Positions 34,039 to 45,811 are shown, counted from the first letter of the stretch. The stretch is 64,000 bases of DNA from JAFCUW01 sp049898325 (GCF_049898325.1 NZ_JAFCXL010000021.1:26919-90918), one strand, 5' to 3'. Program-made: numbers and translations. The notes: generated by a model from the letters alone, not told the origin.

Positions 34039-34749
34039 CTAGACCGCGCGGCGTACCATCAGTTCCTTGATCTTGCCGATGGCCTTGTTCGGGTTTAAGC
34101 CCTTCGGACAGACATCGACGCAATTCATGATCGAATGGCAGCGGAACAGGCGGTACGGGTCTTCCAGGTTGTCGAGACGCTGGGCGGTCGCCTCGTCGCG
34201 CGAATCGGCGATGAAACGGTACGCTTGCAGCAGGCCGGCGGGACCGACGAACTTGTCCGGATTCCACCAGAACGACGGGCACGACGTCGAGCAGCAGGCG
34301 CACAGGATGCACTCGTACAGGCCGTCGAGCTCTTCGCGCTCGGTGGGGGTCTGCAGGCGTTCTTTTTCAGGACGGATCGAATCGTTGATCAGGTAAGGCT
34401 TGATCGAATCGTACTGCTTGAAGAACTGCGTCATGTCGACGATCAGGTCGCGGATCACCGGCAAACCTGGCAGCGGACGCAGCACGATCGGCTGGGTCAG
34501 TTCGTTCAGGTTGGTGGTGCAGGCCAGGCCGTTCTTGCCATTGATGTTCATGGCGTCCGAGCCGCAGACGCCCTCGCGGCACGAGCGGCGCAGCGACAGC
34601 GAATCGTCGACGTCCGACTTGATGCGCTGCAAAGCGTCGAGCAGCATCTTGTCGTTGTCTTGCAGCTCGACCGTGACGTCCTGCATGTACGGCTTGGCGT
34701 CGGTGTCCGGATCGTAACGGTAGATTTTCAGTTTTACGGTGCGTGTCAT
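34039..34749 (-). CDS. sdhB: Succinate dehydrogenase iron-sulfur subunit
   Basis: A 236-residue protein with three cysteine sets for [2Fe-2S], [4Fe-4S] and [3Fe-4S] centres: CREGVCGSD plus a later Cys, CILCACCSTSCP and CHSIMNCVDVCPKGL. It passes electrons from SdhA to quinone at the membrane. It starts 9 bp after the sdhA stop. Confidence 0.98.
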   Translation of the reverse strand: MTRTVKLKIYRYDPDTDAKPYMQDVTVELQDNDKMLLDALQRIKSDVDDSLSLRRSCREGVCGSDAMNINGKNGLACTTNLNELTQPIVLRPLPGLPVIRDLIVDMTQFFKQYDSIKPYLINDSIRPEKERLQTPTEREELDGLYECILCACCSTSCPSFWWNPDKFVGPAGLLQAYRFIADSRDEATAQRLDNLEDPYRLFRCHSIMNCVDVCPKGLNPNKAIGKIKELMVRRAV

Positions 34750-34758
34750 GTTCTGACC

Positions 34759-36549
34759 TTAGAAAGTACGTGGTTTCGGCTTGAAGGTATCGACCGTCAG
34801 CGGCTTGGTGATGACCGGCTTGTACTCGAGGCGATTGCCCTCGGAGAACCACAAGGTGTGCTTCATCCAGACATCGTCGTCGCGGGTGGGGAAATCGCTC
34901 TGCGCGTGGGCGCCGCGCGATTCCTTGCGTGCCAGTGCCGAGGTGATGGTGGCCTTGGCCGTTTCGATCAGGTTGTCGAGCTCGAGCGCTTCGACGCGCG
35001 CCGTGTTGAACACCTTCGATTTGTCCTTGAAGGCGACGTGCTTGCGGCGCTCGTCGAGCAGCATGATGGCGTCGTAGCCCTGCTGCAGCAGCTCGGTGGT
35101 GCGGAACACGCCGCAGTATTTCTGCATGGCGGCGCGGATGGCGTTGGCGACGTCCTGCACTTTTTCCGTGCCTTTCGAGTCTTCCAGCGCGTTCAGGCGG
35201 TTCATGGCGAAATCGGCAGCGCCGGCTGGCAGCGGCTTGTTCTCTTTGGCCTTCAGGTTCGAGGCCACCACGTGGTTGCCGGCGGCGCGGCCGAACACCA
35301 CCAGGTCGAGCAGCGAGTTGGTGCCCAGGCGGTTGGCGCCGTGCACCGAGACGCAGGCGCACTCGCCGATGGCGTACAGACCGTTGACGACGGCGACGGG
35401 GTTGCCATCTTTCGGCGAGACCACCTGGCCATGGATGTTGGTGGGGATACCACCCATCTGGTAGTGAATCGTCGGCACGACGGGGATCGGTTCCTTGGTG
35501 GCGTCGACGTTGGCGAACTTGTGGCCGATTTCCAGGATCGACGGCAGGCGCTTGGCGATGGTGTCGGCGCCGATGTGACGCAGGTCGAGCAGCACGTGGT
35601 CCTTGTTGGGACCGCAGCCACGGCCTTCCTTGATTTCCTGGTCCATCGAACGCGAGACAAAGTCGCGCGGCGCCAGGTCTTTCAGGGTCGGCGCGTAACG
35701 CTCCATGAAGCGCTCGCCGTTGCTGTTGATCAGGATGCCGCCTTCGCCGCGCACGCCTTCGGTGATCAGGACGCCCGCGCCGGCCACGCCGGTGGGGTGG
35801 AACTGCCAGAATTCCATGTCCTGCAGGGGCAGGCCGGCACGTGCCGCCATGCCCATGCCGTCGCCGGTGTTGATGAAGGCGTTGGTCGAGGCGGCGAAAA
35901 TACGTCCCGCGCCGCCGGTGGCCATGATGGTGGTCTTCGCTTCGAGGATCATGCACTCGCCCGTTTCCATCTCGAGGGCGACGACGCCGATGACGTCGCC
36001 GTCGGCGTCGCGGATCAGGTCGAGGGCCATCCATTCAACGAAGAAATGGGTGCGGGCGCGGACGTTGCGCTGGTACAGGGTGTGCAGCAGGGCGTGACCG
36101 GTGCGGTCGGCCGCGGCGCAAGCGCGCTGGACGGGCTTTTCACCGAAGTTGGCCGTGTGGCCGCCGAACGGGCGCTGATAAATGGTGCCATCGGGATTGC
36201 GGTCGAAAGGCATGCCGAAGTGTTCGAGTTCGTACACGACTTTCGGCGCTTCGCGGCACATGAATTCGATCGCATCCTGGTCGCCCAGGTAGTCGCCACC
36301 CTTGACGGTGTCGAACATGTGCCAGTACCAGTCGTCCTCGCTCATATTGCCCAGCGAGGCGCCGATGCCGCCCTGCGCTGCCACCGTGTGCGAGCGGGTC
36401 GGGAAGACCTTCGACAGCACGGCCACGTTCAGGCCCGCTTCGGCCAGTTGCAGCGACGCGCGCATGCCCGAGCCGCCGGCGCCGATGATGACCGCGTCGA
36501 AGCGGCGGGTAGGGATTGCAGTTCTGCTTGCAGTTTTGGTGGCTGCCAC
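34759..36549 (-). CDS. sdhA: Succinate dehydrogenase flavoprotein subunit
   Basis: The catalytic subunit (596 residues) that oxidises succinate to fumarate. It has the FAD motif FDAVIIGAGGSGMRASLQL, the FAD-linking His in TRSHTVAAQGG and the substrate-binding HPTGVAGAGVLITEG region. The start is a GTG at 36549 preceded by GGAG at 9 bp spacing and beginning MAATKTASRTAIP; the open frame continues upstream into sdhD in a non-homologous extension. It follows sdhD by 2 bp. Confidence 0.97.
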   Translation of the reverse strand: MAATKTASRTAIPTRRFDAVIIGAGGSGMRASLQLAEAGLNVAVLSKVFPTRSHTVAAQGGIGASLGNMSEDDWYWHMFDTVKGGDYLGDQDAIEFMCREAPKVVYELEHFGMPFDRNPDGTIYQRPFGGHTANFGEKPVQRACAAADRTGHALLHTLYQRNVRARTHFFVEWMALDLIRDADGDVIGVVALEMETGECMILEAKTTIMATGGAGRIFAASTNAFINTGDGMGMAARAGLPLQDMEFWQFHPTGVAGAGVLITEGVRGEGGILINSNGERFMERYAPTLKDLAPRDFVSRSMDQEIKEGRGCGPNKDHVLLDLRHIGADTIAKRLPSILEIGHKFANVDATKEPIPVVPTIHYQMGGIPTNIHGQVVSPKDGNPVAVVNGLYAIGECACVSVHGANRLGTNSLLDLVVFGRAAGNHVVASNLKAKENKPLPAGAADFAMNRLNALEDSKGTEKVQDVANAIRAAMQKYCGVFRTTELLQQGYDAIMLLDERRKHVAFKDKSKVFNTARVEALELDNLIETAKATITSALARKESRGAHAQSDFPTRDDDVWMKHTLWFSEGNRLEYKPVITKPLTVDTFKPKPRTF

Positions 36550-36551
36550 GA

Positions 36552-36947
36552 TTACACGCTCCAAAGAATTTGTACGGCCCATGCGGCGCAAACGACGAGC
36601 CACACGATGCTGATGATTTGCAGGGTCAGACGCAGGCCGACGGCCTTGACGTAGTCCATCCAGATGTCGCGCACGCCGACCCAGGCGTGGAAGAACAGGC
36701 CGGCCAGGGTGACGAGACTGAACAGTTTGAACCACTGGCGGGCGAACAGCCCGGCCCAGCCTTCATAGGTGAAATTCTGGCCCGTCAGGAAGGCGATCAG
36801 CAAGGTGGCCGTGTAGAGCACCATGATGACGGCGGTGACGCGCTGGGCCAGCCAGTCGCGCAGGCCGTAATGGGCGCCCACGACCAGGCGCTTGGGGCCG
36901 ACATTGCTGCCGTCGTTGTGATTGTTTGCCACGTTGAGGTCAGCCAT
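36552..36947 (-). CDS. sdhD: Succinate dehydrogenase membrane anchor subunit
   Basis: A 131-residue, three-helix membrane protein. GAHYGLRDWLAQRVTAVIM begins the first helix and FFHAWVGVRDIWMDYVK carries the conserved haem/quinone-site residues of SdhD. The start MADLNVAN is chosen because the ATG has GGAG upstream and overlaps little with the sdhC end. It is part of sdhCDAB. Confidence 0.95.
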   Translation of the reverse strand: MADLNVANNHNDGSNVGPKRLVVGAHYGLRDWLAQRVTAVIMVLYTATLLIAFLTGQNFTYEGWAGLFARQWFKLFSLVTLAGLFFHAWVGVRDIWMDYVKAVGLRLTLQIISIVWLVVCAAWAVQILWSV

Positions 36948-36948
36948 C

Positions 36949-37371
36949 TCAGAACACTCCAAACAATTTGAGGGCGGTGATAAAAGTCAGCAGCAGGCTG
37001 ATCACCAGGACGGTGGCAGCGCTCTGGCGCGAGGAATTTTTCTCGATGCCGATGTGCATGTCCATGAACAGGTGACGTACGCCGGCGCAGAAGTGGTGGA
37101 AGTAGCCCCACAGCAGGCCCAGCGTCACCAGCTTGACCAGCGGGTGCGCCATGATGGCGGCGAAATATTTAAAGGTGTCTTCCGACAGCAAGCTCTGCTG
37201 CAGCATGTACAGGATCACCGGCAGGCCGGCGAACATGATGAAGCCGCTGATACGGTGCAGGATCGAAACGATACTGGCCAGGGGCATGCGGTAATTGCCC
37301 AACTCGGTAACGTGAATGTTACGGAATTGCGGCCGCTGTTTTTTTGGAGCCTCTCTCACGGCTTCGGACAT
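36949..37371 (-). CDS. sdhC: Succinate dehydrogenase cytochrome b556 subunit
   Basis: A 140-residue protein with three hydrophobic helices. The SIVSILHRISGFIMF stretch and YFHHFCAGVRHLFMD with the haem-ligand His are SdhC signatures. ATG 37371 has a strong GGAGGTG site 5 bp upstream; an in-frame TTG just before it is less likely. It is the first gene of the operon. Confidence 0.96.
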   Translation of the reverse strand: MSEAVREAPKKQRPQFRNIHVTELGNYRMPLASIVSILHRISGFIMFAGLPVILYMLQQSLLSEDTFKYFAAIMAHPLVKLVTLGLLWGYFHHFCAGVRHLFMDMHIGIEKNSSRQSAATVLVISLLLTFITALKLFGVF

Positions 37372-37374
37372 CAA

Positions 37375-37668
37375 ACACCTCCATTGAAACTACAGACAAA
37401 TGTAAAAACCGCTATTTTCGATGATTTGTTGTACTGCAACAATATCAAATTACCGAATCCTGAAAATTCTGTCCTACTTATGCACGTTATTGCATAAACC
37501 TATACACAACACCCCGCATTTTAATCCCGCACGGATTTTCCTGCTGCCCGCTGAGCGGCCCCTGGTCCGGCCCTGCTCTCCTATACAAAAGCCGATCGGC
37601 CCGTTTTGCTGCAGCGCGCTGCCCCGCGTTTGAAACGCCTCACTTGCACCAGTGCAAGCAGTGCCCGT
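37375..37668. promoter_or_regulatory. sdhC upstream region with two inverted repeats
   Basis: This 294-bp AT-rich gap between sdhC and gntR should hold the sdh promoter. Two perfect inverted repeats are visible: TTGTTG/CAACAA with a 5-bp spacer at 37426-37442, and TTATGCA/TGCATAA with a 6-bp spacer at 37478-37497. Either could bind a regulator of the sdh operon. No coding sequence is supported here. Confidence 0.5.
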
Positions 37669-38460
37669 TCAGGAAAGGTCATTCTGATAATGGTGATGCA
37701 AGGTCAGGTACAGGCCGCGGCGTAATTCGACCGCCTTGTCGCCGTACGTGAACGACACCCGCTCGGCCTGCAGCAGGGGGGTACCGGCTGCCACGCCGAG
37801 CCATTCGGCCGCATCGGCCCCGGCGCCGACGGCGCGCAGCTTTTCGGCGGCGCGGATCATGCGGGTGCCAAATTCAGACTCGAACAGGCCGTACATGGGG
37901 CCCTTGTACTGGTCGATGCGCTCGGCGGTGAGGCCCTTGAAGATGGCGCCCGGCAGCCATAACTCCTCGAGGATGGTGGGGGCGCCGTCGAACGACATCA
38001 GGCGCTTGATGTACACCACCGCGTCGCCCGACTTCAGGTCGAGCAGCGCCGCCACGTCCGGCGGCGCGCGCAGGCGGCGAACATCGATGATGGTGTTGTC
38101 GGGATGGTGCGGCACGCCGGCGTCCGGCATCAGCTTGAGAAAGCGGAAGTGGGCGCGCTCTTCATGGTGGGTGGCGACAAAGGTGCCCTTGCCTTGGCGC
38201 CGCAGCACCAGGTTTTCCGCAGCGAGCTCGTCGATCGCCTTGCGCACCGTGCCCTGGCTAACCTTGAAGCGCCCCGCCAGCTCCACTTCGCTGGGCATCA
38301 TCTCGCCCGGCTTCCACTCGCCCGCCTGCAACGACTGGGTCAGCAAGGCCTTGATCTGCTGGTAGAGCGGGCTGAAGGTGGGCAGACTGGCACCGGCTGG
38401 GGCCGCAGTCCCGGTGGGGCTGCTGGCGTCGTCGGCACCCGGGAATGGGAGGGAAGTCAT
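37669..38460 (-). CDS. GntR family transcriptional regulator (HutC/UTRA type)
   Basis: A 263-residue regulator. A winged helix lies at about residues 32-105 (PLYQQIKALLTQSLQAGEWK then PSEVELAGRFKVSQGTVRKA), followed by a UTRA ligand-binding domain (about 115-255, SGDAVVYIKRLMSFDGAPT). The first 30 residues are a low-complexity extension. It lies between sdhC and the divergent mdh, and a perfect palindrome sits in its promoter, so it probably regulates itself and mdh, perhaps in response to a dicarboxylate or related metabolite (inference). Confidence 0.9.
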   Translation of the reverse strand: MTSLPFPGADDASSPTGTAAPAGASLPTFSPLYQQIKALLTQSLQAGEWKPGEMMPSEVELAGRFKVSQGTVRKAIDELAAENLVLRRQGKGTFVATHHEERAHFRFLKLMPDAGVPHHPDNTIIDVRRLRAPPDVAALLDLKSGDAVVYIKRLMSFDGAPTILEELWLPGAIFKGLTAERIDQYKGPMYGLFESEFGTRMIRAAEKLRAVGAGADAAEWLGVAAGTPLLQAERVSFTYGDKAVELRRGLYLTLHHHYQNDLS

Positions 38461-38515
38461 AGACCACTATTGCACCACAATTGCCCACCGCAGTCTAGTG
38501 AAAACAGGAAAAGTT

Positions 38516-38537
38516 ATATGTCTTATATAAGACATAT
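38516..38537. promoter_or_regulatory. Perfect 22-bp palindrome, probable GntR operator
   Basis: ATATGTCTTAT is followed immediately by its exact reverse complement. It lies between the divergent gntR and mdh genes, 9 bp before a good mdh -35 box and overlapping the TATAAG/TATAAC sequences that would serve the gntR promoter. Arm length and AT-rich centre fit a GntR-family dimer site. Confidence 0.75.
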
Positions 38538-38545
38538 GATATAAA

Positions 38546-38823
38546 TTGACAGTTGCGCCGCAGGGGCCTACACTCGCGGTCGATCCGCCTTGCGCGCCCC
38601 GCCGACGCGTATCGACGGCAGTCCCGACGGGCGCTGGTACGCGCTGCGCGCCGCCCCCCACCGCGGTGCTGGCGGCGACGACAATGACAGGCGCGCGCAG
38701 GGGATTTTGGTATGATGTTTGTTTTCCCGGACCGGCGGCGGCAGCGCACTTGGAGCTGGCGCGGGCGCCATGCACGGCGCATCGGCGGATTCGACTGTTT
38801 TCTTTCCCACTTTGGAGATTTTC
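38546..38823 (+). promoter_or_regulatory. mdh promoter and long 5' leader
   Basis: TTGACA (38546-38551) and TACACT (38569-38574) with a 17-bp spacer form a near-consensus sigma-70 promoter, giving a leader of about 240 nt. A second possible extended -10 (TGGTATGAT, ending 38716) would give a leader near 100 nt. The leader is GC-rich with several small inverted repeats and no supported gene. The ribosome-binding site GGAG lies just before the mdh ATG. Confidence 0.6.
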
Positions 38824-39813
38824 ATGGCTAATACCCCACTGCGCATTGCTGTCACCGGCGCTGCCGGCCAGATCGGCTATTCCCTGCTGTTCCGCATCGC
38901 CAATGGCGACATGCTCGGTAAAGACCAGCCCGTCATCCTGCAACTGCTGGAAATCGCCGACGAGAAAGCCCAGAAAGCGCTCAAGGGCGTGATGATGGAA
39001 ATCGATGACTGCGCCTTCCCCCTGCTGGCCGGCATGACCGCCCACAGCGATCCCCTGACCGCCTTCAAGGATGCCGATTTCGCCCTGCTGGTTGGCGCCC
39101 GCCCACGTGGCCCCGGCATGGAACGCAAGGACCTGCTCGAAGCGAACGCCCAGATCTTCACCGTGCAAGGCAAGGCACTCGACGCGGTCGCCTCGCGCAA
39201 CGTCAAAGTGCTGGTGGTGGGCAATCCTGCCAACACCAACGCCTACATCGCCATGAAATCGGCACCATCGCTGCCGGCGAAAAACTTCACCGCCATGCTG
39301 CGCCTGGACCACAACCGCGCCCTGTCGCAAGTGGCTGCCAAGACGGGCAAGCCGGTCGCATCGATCGAAAAAATGGCCGTCTGGGGCAACCACTCGCCGT
39401 CCATGTACGCCGACTACCGCTTCGCCACCATCGATGGCGCCTCCGTCAAGGACCTGATCAACGACGACGCCTGGAACCGCGACACCTTCCTGCCAACCGT
39501 GGGCAAGCGTGGCGGCGCCATCATCGAAGCGCGCGGCCTGTCGTCGGCTGCCTCGGCCGCCAACGCCGCCATCGACCACATGCACGACTGGCACCTGGGC
39601 ACCGCCGGCAAATGGACCACCATGGGCATCCCTTCGGACGGCTCCTACGGCATCCCGAAAGACACCATGTTCGGCTTCCCCGTCACCGTTGAAAACGGCG
39701 AATACAGCATCGTGCAAGGCCTGCCAATCGACGACTTCTCGCAAGAGCGCATCAACCTGACGCTCAAGGAACTGACCGAAGAGCGTGACGGCGTCGCCCA
39801 CCTGCTGGCCTAA
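38824..39813 (+). CDS. mdh: Malate dehydrogenase
   Basis: A 329-residue NAD-dependent malate dehydrogenase of the large (non-E. coli) type. The Rossmann motif is VTGAAGQIGYSLLFRI, the substrate arginines lie in GARPRGPGMERKDLLE and the catalytic His is in VWGNHSPSMYADY. ATG 38824 has GGAG at 7 bp; the open frame upstream is non-coding. It oxidises malate to oxaloacetate and pairs with gltA and sdh nearby. Confidence 0.98.
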   Translation: MANTPLRIAVTGAAGQIGYSLLFRIANGDMLGKDQPVILQLLEIADEKAQKALKGVMMEIDDCAFPLLAGMTAHSDPLTAFKDADFALLVGARPRGPGMERKDLLEANAQIFTVQGKALDAVASRNVKVLVVGNPANTNAYIAMKSAPSLPAKNFTAMLRLDHNRALSQVAAKTGKPVASIEKMAVWGNHSPSMYADYRFATIDGASVKDLINDDAWNRDTFLPTVGKRGGAIIEARGLSSAASAANAAIDHMHDWHLGTAGKWTTMGIPSDGSYGIPKDTMFGFPVTVENGEYSIVQGLPIDDFSQERINLTLKELTEERDGVAHLLA

Positions 39814-39907
39814 GTTGTAACTGGCGCACACCGTGGCGGAAACTCTTCCACCTGGTCGCCAAACGCGCCGTGCCGCCCCGAGCGGCACGGACGCGCTTGA
39901 TCCCGCA

Positions 39908-40942
39908 ATGACCACACCCGCTTCGAGCATGCATCCGTCCAGCGTCCTGTTCCAGGGCAAGCGCCAGCCCTTGTTGTTGCCAGCCTGCGATCACTACGCC
40001 GGTTCGAGCAAGCTGATGCGCAAGTCGATGGCATTGCAGGAAGAGCTCGGTCCCGTGTTTGACATCACCTTCGATTGCGAAGACGGCGCCGCCACCGGCA
40101 CCGAGCTGGAACACGCACGCCTGGTCGCCGAGCTGATCAACAGCTCCGGCAACCGCTTCGACCGCATCGGCGCGCGCGTGCACGACCCCCGCAGCCCCCA
40201 TTTCGCCGCTGACGTCGCCACCATCATGGGCGCCGCCGCCGCCCGCCTCGCCTACCTGGTGATCCCCAAGGTCGACAGCGTCTCCGACGTCAGAAAAGTC
40301 ATCGAGTTCGTCAACCGCCATGCCCACGCTGGCGGCCACACGCGACTCATTCCCATCCACGTACTCATCGAAACCCACGGCGCGCTGCACGACGCCTGGG
40401 ACATCGCCGCCTTGCCGCAGGTCGAGTGTCTGTCGTTCGGCATCATGGATTTCGTGTCCGCCCATTACGGCGCCGTGCCGGCTGCCGCCATGCGCACGCC
40501 CGGCCAGTTCACCCACCCGCTGGTGGTGCGCGCCAAGCTCGACATCGCCGCCGCCTGCCATGCCCATGGCAAGGTGCCTTCTCACAATGTGACCACCGAC
40601 ATCCGCGATACCGCCGTCGTCGCCAACGACGCCACCCGCGCCGGCGGCGAATTCGGTTATACGCGCATGTGGAGCATTCACCCCGATCAAATCAAGCCGA
40701 TCGTCAAGGCCTTCACGCCGCGACTGTCGGAAGTGAACGAAGCTGCCGCCATCCTCAACGAGGCCATGCAGGCGAACTGGGGCCCCATTTCCCAGCATGG
40801 CCGCCTGCATGATCGCGCCAGCTACCGTTATTACTGGACCGTCCTGCAGCGCGCCAAACTGGCTGGCCTGGGCTTGCCCGAAGCCGCCATGGCCCTGCTG
40901 ACGCCTGCCGCCCCCTTACCGGACCCCAATCCATGTTCCTGA
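39908..40942 (+). CDS. HpcH/HpaI aldolase family, CitE-like CoA ester lyase
   Basis: A protein of about 344 residues. CDHYAGSSKLMRKSMALQEE, FDITFDCEDGAATGTE and FGIMDFVSAHYGAVPAAAMR are typical of the CitE/malyl-CoA lyase-like TIM-barrel family, which cleaves or forms 3-hydroxy-acyl-CoA esters using a divalent metal held by Glu and Asp. No CitD or CitF genes are present, so it is not part of citrate lyase; malyl-CoA or citramalyl-CoA lyase activity is possible. It follows mdh by 94 bp and overlaps the next gene by 10 bp. ATG 39908 is preferred; a GTG at 39833 is possible. Confidence 0.83.
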   Translation: MTTPASSMHPSSVLFQGKRQPLLLPACDHYAGSSKLMRKSMALQEELGPVFDITFDCEDGAATGTELEHARLVAELINSSGNRFDRIGARVHDPRSPHFAADVATIMGAAAARLAYLVIPKVDSVSDVRKVIEFVNRHAHAGGHTRLIPIHVLIETHGALHDAWDIAALPQVECLSFGIMDFVSAHYGAVPAAAMRTPGQFTHPLVVRAKLDIAAACHAHGKVPSHNVTTDIRDTAVVANDATRAGGEFGYTRMWSIHPDQIKPIVKAFTPRLSEVNEAAAILNEAMQANWGPISQHGRLHDRASYRYYWTVLQRAKLAGLGLPEAAMALLTPAAPLPDPNPCS

Positions 40943-41541
40943 CCCTGAAAAAAACCCTGCTCGCCGCCAGCCTCGCGCTCGTCGCCGCCGGCCTGTGCAG
41001 CGCACCGGCCGCCATGGCTGCCGAGAAAAAAGTCGTCGAGAAAAAAGTCGTCGACAAAAAAATTGCCGACAAGAAGACCCCGGCGAAAACGCGCGCCCAC
41101 GAAAAAGCCGTCAAGGCCGATGAAGAAGCCGGCCCGTCCGAAGCGGACGAGGGCGACACCGTCAGCACCGACTATCGCTGTGAACTGGGCAACACGCTGA
41201 CCATCTTCCAGCATGCCGACGACGATACCCACATCGCCCTGCGCTGGAAAAAACGCATCCACCGGCTCGACAAGGTGGGCACCACCACCGGCGCCCAGCG
41301 CTACCAGAACGCCACGTTCGGCCTGATCTGGATCGGCATCCCCTCGAAAGGCATGCTGCTCGACGCCAAGCTGAACCGCCAACTGGCCAACGAATGCAAG
41401 AATGCCGACCAGGAGCGGGGCGAACTGGCCATCAAGCCGGTCATCCGCTCGACCGACATGCCGTCGTCCAAGGTGATCGAAAAAATCGAGCCGATCGTGC
41501 CGGTCGACAAGCAGCCATTGCCGGCGCCAGTTGGCAAGTGA
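40933..41541 (+). CDS. Exported Lys-rich protein with MliC-like domain
   Basis: A 202-residue protein with a signal peptide (MFLTLKKTLLAASLALVAAG, cleavage near AMAAE). A lysine-rich repeat follows (EKKVVEKKVVDKKIADKK). The segment YRCELGNTLTIFQHAD through GLIWIGIPSKGMLLDA and a late NEC has the spacing of the MliC (c-type lysozyme inhibitor) fold, including the two cysteines. The assignment is by pattern only. It overlaps the upstream lyase gene by 10 bp, so they are coupled; acnA follows after about 100 bp. Confidence 0.6.
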   Translation: MFLTLKKTLLAASLALVAAGLCSAPAAMAAEKKVVEKKVVDKKIADKKTPAKTRAHEKAVKADEEAGPSEADEGDTVSTDYRCELGNTLTIFQHADDDTHIALRWKKRIHRLDKVGTTTGAQRYQNATFGLIWIGIPSKGMLLDAKLNRQLANECKNADQERGELAIKPVIRSTDMPSSKVIEKIEPIVPVDKQPLPAPVGK

Positions 41542-41639
41542 TCGGCCGTCATCAAGTAATTACACCAAGAAAGCCCATCCAGAACACCGGGTCCAACGTC
41601 GCAGCACCTGCAATAACAAACACCACTGAAGGAGAGGTC

Positions 41640-44348
<2,709 letters not shown>

Positions 44349-44375
44349 TGAGCCGCTAGCGTCAACGCACTGATC

Positions 44376-44404
44376 AAACGCCGGGTTCGTCCGGCGTTTT
44401 TTTT
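44376..44404 (+). terminator. Rho-independent terminator after acnA
   Basis: AAACGCCGG and CCGGCGTTT form a stem around GTTCGT, followed by eight T residues. Confidence 0.92.
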
Positions 44405-44545
44405 GGCCCCCCGCTTGCGCGATGCGCAGCGCTTGCGCGATGGGTGGGGCCGAATCAACTACAATACGTGATCAAGGTAGCAAAGCTGCGCCAAGCAAAC
44501 AGGCTATGTCGTTTTCATCGCTTCACTTTACTTAATTCAATAGCC

Positions 44546-45811
44546 ATGCGTCGTCCATTCAAAGCTTCCCCTCCCCGGCTGTCCGCTGAAGCCCAGCGCC
44601 TCATCGCCCTGTCCTCGTCCCTCTCGCAGTCGGGCAGCCGCCTGGAAGAGCGCGTGCTCGAGCAGCAGCTCGAACTGAGCCTGCAAAAACTGCTTAAAAC
44701 GGGGCACCAGGACACCATCGACAACACCCTCAACAGCCTGTTCAAGGACGATATCAACGCCTACGACGTGCTGCTGGAAAACGCTGAAGCGGTCAGCGAA
44801 TCGTCGACCATGACGGAGCTGGTCGACGGCGTCGAAACCGCCTGGCAGGCGCTGCTGGTGGCCGCGCCGGTGCTGGCCTGGACGCGCTTCTCCATCGGTT
44901 CAGGCAATATTCCCGGCGACTTGTTGACCACCCTGTCGGCCCATTTCGGCGCCCACCTGCTGGCTGGCAACACCCGCCTGGCCGTGGCGCCGCACCTGTT
45001 TTCAATCGATCAATTGCCGCACACCCACGCCGAAGCCTACGCGATGACGCACAAGCTGGCCCAGGCCGCCTTCAAGGGCAGCGCAGTCAAGCCCACGCCA
45101 CGCCAGGCGGAAACGGCGCCCTTCCTGGCCGACACCCGCTACCTGCTGGGCGTGGTGGTGGCGCCGAAAGGCGCACCGATTTTCCGCTGGCAGGAGCCGG
45201 AACACCTGTCCCGTTTCGCCGACGAGCGCAGCGCGGCGCTGGCCCAGTGGCGCGAGCAGGCCACCCCCACCTTCACCCGGCTGTTGCCCGGCTGCGGGGT
45301 CGAACTGCTGCTGCCTGAAGCCTATTATGTGGCCTGCCGCGAAGCCGACAAGCGCATCCGCCCCGTCTCGATCCGCGCCGCCGTGCACTATCTGACCCAC
45401 ACCCTGTCGATCGAGCCGAGCGACCTGCGCGCCGTGGTGGCCGGTTTCGGCGAGGAACATGCCGATGGCCAGGTCGACGAATACCGCGTGGGCTTTACCT
45501 TGCGCCAGGAAGCGGACGTCATGTACGGCATCGTCTGGCCCCTGTACGGCCAGGAAGACGAAGACGGCACCCCGGTGGAAGGTCTGGCGGCGCTGGGACT
45601 GGGCCTGGACGAGAATCAGAAAACCCCCGTCGACGACATCGTCGCCTGCCTGAACGAAGCGGGCATCACTCACATCAAGAAGCACAGCGAGCGTTACGTC
45701 ACCGAGTTCTGCGACGATTGCGGCGCGCCCCTGTTTGCCGATCCAGCAGGCGAGCTGGTGCATCCGGAAATGCCGGACGACGCGCCGGCGGGCACTGAAC
45801 ACTTTCATTGA
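44546..45811 (+). CDS. DUF2863 family protein
   Basis: A 421-residue cytoplasmic protein with no signal or membrane segment. Sequence such as SVSIRAAVHYLTHTLSIEPS-like regions, FRWQEPEHLSRFADERSAAL and the cysteine pair CDDCGAPLF near the C-terminus match the betaproteobacterial DUF2863 family, whose function is unknown. ATG 44546 is used; an upstream in-frame ATG adds 34 non-conserved residues. It is monocistronic after acnA and convergent with the CYTH gene. Confidence 0.75.
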   Translation: MRRPFKASPPRLSAEAQRLIALSSSLSQSGSRLEERVLEQQLELSLQKLLKTGHQDTIDNTLNSLFKDDINAYDVLLENAEAVSESSTMTELVDGVETAWQALLVAAPVLAWTRFSIGSGNIPGDLLTTLSAHFGAHLLAGNTRLAVAPHLFSIDQLPHTHAEAYAMTHKLAQAAFKGSAVKPTPRQAETAPFLADTRYLLGVVVAPKGAPIFRWQEPEHLSRFADERSAALAQWREQATPTFTRLLPGCGVELLLPEAYYVACREADKRIRPVSIRAAVHYLTHTLSIEPSDLRAVVAGFGEEHADGQVDEYRVGFTLRQEADVMYGIVWPLYGQEDEDGTPVEGLAALGLGLDENQKTPVDDIVACLNEAGITHIKKHSERYVTEFCDDCGAPLFADPAGELVHPEMPDDAPAGTEHFH

